7,580 nucleotides of DNA from contig DIVU01000062.1 of NCBI GenBank assembly GCA_002423365.1, positions 1 to 7,580 of the forward strand, in the 5' to 3' direction. The position numbers and the translations under genes are program-made. Positions 5,573-7,580 of the stretch are shown here, one piece after another (within the stretch, counting starts at the first letter, position 1; the number at the start of each line of letters is the position of its first letter). The DNA comes from Desulfuromonadaceae bacterium UBA6124. GTDB taxonomy: Bacteria > Desulfobacterota > Desulfuromonadia > Desulfuromonadales > Trichloromonadaceae. Below the pieces are notes generated by a model. It was not told the origin of the DNA, ran no database searches, and saw only the letters and a list, made by a program, of their open reading frames with translations.

Positions 5573-7078
5573 TTTGATTCCATACTGGACAACGATCTGT
5601 TGAGACTTGTTGAGCTGCAATGGCGTGGATGAGCTAATTGGCTGACGGCATTTGAACCAGTACCAGCCCTTTGTGTCCGATGTTCCAATAATCGAGCGGT
5701 CGAACAGATATTCAAGCAACTCGATTCCGCTGACGTCCTTGCAATGGTCCTCGATTATCGACAACGCTTGCGAGTAGGTTTGAGGAGTCTTTGACATCGC
5801 ACTGAGAGCAATGAAGATTGTCTCCACTTGAATGTCACTAAAAAAGGACGAAAGCTCGCTCTTGACTTCCTTTGCGAGTTCCTCAGCGTAACTATCGACA
5901 AGCGCATTAATTTCGTGCCGCGATAAGGGAAATTTGAAGTTCCCGTTTTCCAAGGGCTTAAAGAACAAAAGTATGTCACGTGGCCGGAATAAGGTTTGAT
6001 TAACAACATGCTTGAAACTAGATCGATCTGAAATGGATTGGCTAACCAGTGCGCTCCAAGGGTCCTTGCGTTCGCATTTGAGGCCAGACTTATCGAAGGC
6101 ATAGATGATTCGGCGGTTGATGAACTTCTTTAAATTCAACTCGTCCTCATGATCAGGATTAGACACATATTCTTCCTGATACCAGTTGATTCTGGATGAG
6201 TATGATGAGAACATCTTCGCTGAATCAGCATAACGCGAGGCCAAGTAAGACTCGATGTCGTCTCGGAGAAGAATGACGGCTTTGGCTCGTATGCTTTTCT
6301 TGCCAAAAATATCGTTGTTCACGCGACGACAGGCACGAATCAGGCTGATTAGAGAATCGGCAGAGGCTTGGTTAGCGGCACTGAACCAAACGTCAAGATC
6401 GTCAAAGAACAGCACATAAGCATTGCCGTTGCTGCGTTCTGTTGAGGTGCACAGTACTTTGACTATGACTTCCTCAAGATGCGGTAGCAACTTGTAGTAA
6501 GGTGCGCGTTCTGATTTAATCTCAATATTCTTATTGAATGCCAAACGAAAGAACCGCTTGAACTGCTCGATGCTCACTTCAAAACCATGCTTTTCGATTA
6601 GCTCTTTAATCTCGAAGTCCTTGATATTGATGTATCCAGAGTTTTTTTGAAGGAACTGACGGAGTAGATCATATTCTTTTTTGTCCTGCATGGCTTCGTT
6701 ATGCGCAAATAGCCGCAGGATGTTCGTGTAAATGAGCCACAGAAAGAAGCTCTCGCTATCGATTTCAACCCCAGCTTGCAGCCCCAGCTGAATTGCTTTT
6801 TCAATATGAAATTCGCTGGCCTTAATGAATTGAGCAAACAGATTGGGCTCGGTCTGTGATCGGGCGCAGACATACTCAGCAAATGCGCTTTTCCCCGCCC
6901 CCTTGCGACCAACGATCATGAACTTCTCCCCTGAGAGTTCAGGCAGCAAGTTGTGGAAGTCTTCGTAGACATCGACCAAGGACATCCTAGACTGAGCTGT
7001 CGATTCGGCCTCCGCCTCCGGGGCTCCAAGAAATACCTGGGGCCGCTGTGGCGTCGTAAAGAGCTTTTCAAACAACAT
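5546..7078 (-). CDS. P-loop ATPase resembling the Sll1717 family
   Basis: A 510-residue protein probably binding and hydrolysing ATP; its cellular role is not established. Walker A is GRKGAGKSA (57-65) and Walker B is AYVLFFDDLD (220-229), with two acidic residues after the hydrophobic strand. Further conserved-looking parts are AVILLRDDIES (267-277), a possible sensor strand, and LFRPRDILLFFK (363-374), a motif I associate with Sll1717-type ATPases. The last 90 or so residues look like a winged-helix-type tail (ALSIIEDHC to GWYWFKC). There is no signal peptide or membrane segment. The start is well supported: CAGGAGG (complement of 7088-7094) lies nine bases before ATG. The gene is clearly AT-richer than its neighbours, faces the toxin-antitoxin genes and has no partner gene, which suggests acquisition by transfer. 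A role in phage defence is conceivable from the STAND/KAP-like layout but is only inferred. Confidence 0.85.
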   Translation of the reverse strand: MLFEKLFTTPQRPQVFLGAPEAEAESTAQSRMSLVDVYEDFHNLLPELSGEKFMIVGRKGAGKSAFAEYVCARSQTEPNLFAQFIKASEFHIEKAIQLGLQAGVEIDSESFFLWLIYTNILRLFAHNEAMQDKKEYDLLRQFLQKNSGYINIKDFEIKELIEKHGFEVSIEQFKRFFRLAFNKNIEIKSERAPYYKLLPHLEEVIVKVLCTSTERSNGNAYVLFFDDLDVWFSAANQASADSLISLIRACRRVNNDIFGKKSIRAKAVILLRDDIESYLASRYADSAKMFSSYSSRINWYQEEYVSNPDHEDELNLKKFINRRIIYAFDKSGLKCERKDPWSALVSQSISDRSSFKHVVNQTLFRPRDILLFFKPLENGNFKFPLSRHEINALVDSYAEELAKEVKSELSSFFSDIQVETIFIALSAMSKTPQTYSQALSIIEDHCKDVSGIELLEYLFDRSIIGTSDTKGWYWFKCRQPISSSTPLQLNKSQQIVVQYGIKGYVSRRYT

Positions 7079-7087
7079 CAGAATGAT

Positions 7088-7094
7088 CCTCCTG
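7088..7094 (-). promoter_or_regulatory. Strong ribosome binding site of the ATPase gene
   Basis: On the minus strand CAGGAGG, followed by A, stands nine bases before the ATG at 7078-7076. It favours this start over the internal Met at residue 32. Confidence 0.8.
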
Positions 7095-7285
7095 TATGCA
7101 TAAACTTTTTTAGCCTAAATCCTCATAAGATATGGTCGGCACCATGCCGGATAATTCGCCATTTCCGTTTTTCTATAAAATCGCCAAGATATTGAATTTG
7201 CCTTGAGTTTTCTTCTTGCTCCGGCATATGTCGGCATTTTATGCAAAGCGGGAGAAAACACCCCACCTTCCCCGCCGCGACGCAA
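7095..7285. other. Intergenic region upstream of the ATPase gene with CGGCA/TGCCG repeats
   Basis: AT-rich DNA that should hold the ATPase promoter on the minus strand; I see no convincing -35/-10 pair. It contains a small hairpin CGGCA-CCA-TGCCG (7137-7149), a 14-base near-palindrome CCGGCATATGTCGG (7221-7234), and a further CGGCA at 7232-7236. On the minus strand TGCCGACATAT (7236-7226) and TGCCGACCATAT (7141-7130) form an imperfect direct repeat about 95 bases apart. These may be regulator sites. No open frame here looks coding. Confidence 0.4.
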
Positions 7286-7325
7286 AAAGCCACGTGACCG
7301 GTGGCCGGCCAGGTGGCTTTGGATT
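7284..7325 (-). terminator. Strong hairpin terminator after the acyl-CoA synthetase gene
   Basis: On the minus strand AAAGCCAC (7320-7313) pairs with GTGGCTTT (7293-7286). Inside, past one C-C mismatch, TGGCCGG pairs with CCGGTCA (one G-U) around the three-base loop CCA. That makes about 15 pairs, ended by five T. It lies about 120 bases beyond the stop of the minus-strand synthetase. Read rightwards the stem ends TTTGGATTTTT, so it may act in both directions. It also insulates the ATPase gene from the synthetase transcript. Confidence 0.8.
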
Positions 7326-7445
7326 TTTCAACAATTATTCATTGCCGAACATCCCCTCGCTGCAAGACAAAAACAGAAAAACGAACTCTCCTCGAATAAA
7401 TCCAATCGACCGAATTGTCAATTTCTTTTCGGCTCCTCCCCCGCC

Positions 7446-7580
7446 TCAAGCGACGCATTCTTCCGCCAGTTTGCGCAAGGCCCGCAGATCCAGCTTGCCG
7501 CTGCCCAGCAGCGGCAGCTCGGCAACCTTGACGAAATGTTCCGGTTGCGGCCGCCACAGGTTGGGCAGGTCGCTTTCTTT
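7446..7580 (-). CDS. C-terminal end of an AMP-forming acyl-CoA/acyl-ACP synthetase (partial)
   Basis: The last 44 codons of a gene that continues beyond the right edge, ending with TGA at 7448-7446. The peptide contains LPNLWRP, then FVKVAELPLLGSGKLDLRAL and a short tail. ELPLLGSGK-D is the C-terminal motif of the ANL adenylating superfamily; its lysine (GSGK, residue 29 of this fragment) is the catalytic lysine that takes part in adenylate formation. The PLLGSGK wording is closest to Aas-type acyl-ACP synthetase/acyltransferase proteins and related fatty-acid ligases, rather than to NRPS domains (usually PLTPNGK). The enzyme would activate a fatty acid with ATP. The exact type cannot be told from this fragment. 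GC-rich, unlike the ATPase gene beside it. Confidence 0.8.
   Translation of the reverse strand, partial: KESDLPNLWRPQPEHFVKVAELPLLGSGKLDLRALRKLAEECVA

Noticed and set aside
7339..7557. Minus-strand open frame of 72 codons at the right end
   Set aside because: Another minus-strand frame (7580 to 7446) gives an unmistakable ANL synthetase C-terminus, so this one is its shadow.
1..7580. CRISPR array, tRNA, rRNA or insertion sequence with terminal repeats
   Set aside because: No regularly spaced repeats, no tRNA-like cloverleaf and no transposase motif seen on reading both strands.

Overview
The window reads like a chromosomal segment of a Gram-negative, motile bacterium that uses sigma-54. A Desulfuromonadales/Geobacter-like member of the former Deltaproteobacteria is my best guess, from the style of the chemoreceptor tip (NAAIIAAQAGE) and the pairing of a very long chemoreceptor with a sigma-54 activator. 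This taxonomic call is an inference; no rRNA or marker gene is present.

Layout, left to right. (1) 1-359: a terminator tail from an upstream gene, then a leader with a well-spaced -24/-12 sigma-54 promoter candidate. (2) 360-2873 (+): a transmembrane methyl-accepting chemotaxis protein with a TTG start, a large all-helical sensor domain, a HAMP domain and an unusually long signalling hairpin. (3) 2929-4392 (+): a sigma-54-dependent AAA+ activator with intact GAFTGA and an N-terminal domain I cannot assign; no terminator separates it from the chemoreceptor. (4) 4393-4585: an intergenic region with a 16-bp imperfect palindrome. (5) 4586-5365 (+): a TacA/TacT-type toxin-antitoxin pair. The DUF1778 antitoxin is intact, but the GNAT acetyltransferase toxin is cut in two by one in-frame TAA. 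A clear terminator follows. (6) 5546-7078 (-): a solitary, visibly AT-richer gene for a P-loop ATPase resembling the Sll1717 family, flanked by a 10-bp direct repeat. (7) 7095-7445: intergenic, with short CGGCA/TGCCG-based repeats and a strong hairpin terminator. (8) 7446-7580 (-): the last 44 codons of an AMP-forming acyl-CoA/acyl-ACP synthetase that runs out of the window.

How the genes may work together: the chemoreceptor promoter looks sigma-54 dependent and the next gene encodes a sigma-54 activator, so a local regulatory loop is plausible though unproven. The right half has the look of accessory DNA: a decayed toxin-antitoxin unit beside an orphan ATPase of different base composition. 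I did not find a CRISPR array, a tRNA, an rRNA or a recognisable transposase. The most promising candidate for something little described is the orphan ATPase with its flanking repeats, followed by the activator's unassigned sensor domain.
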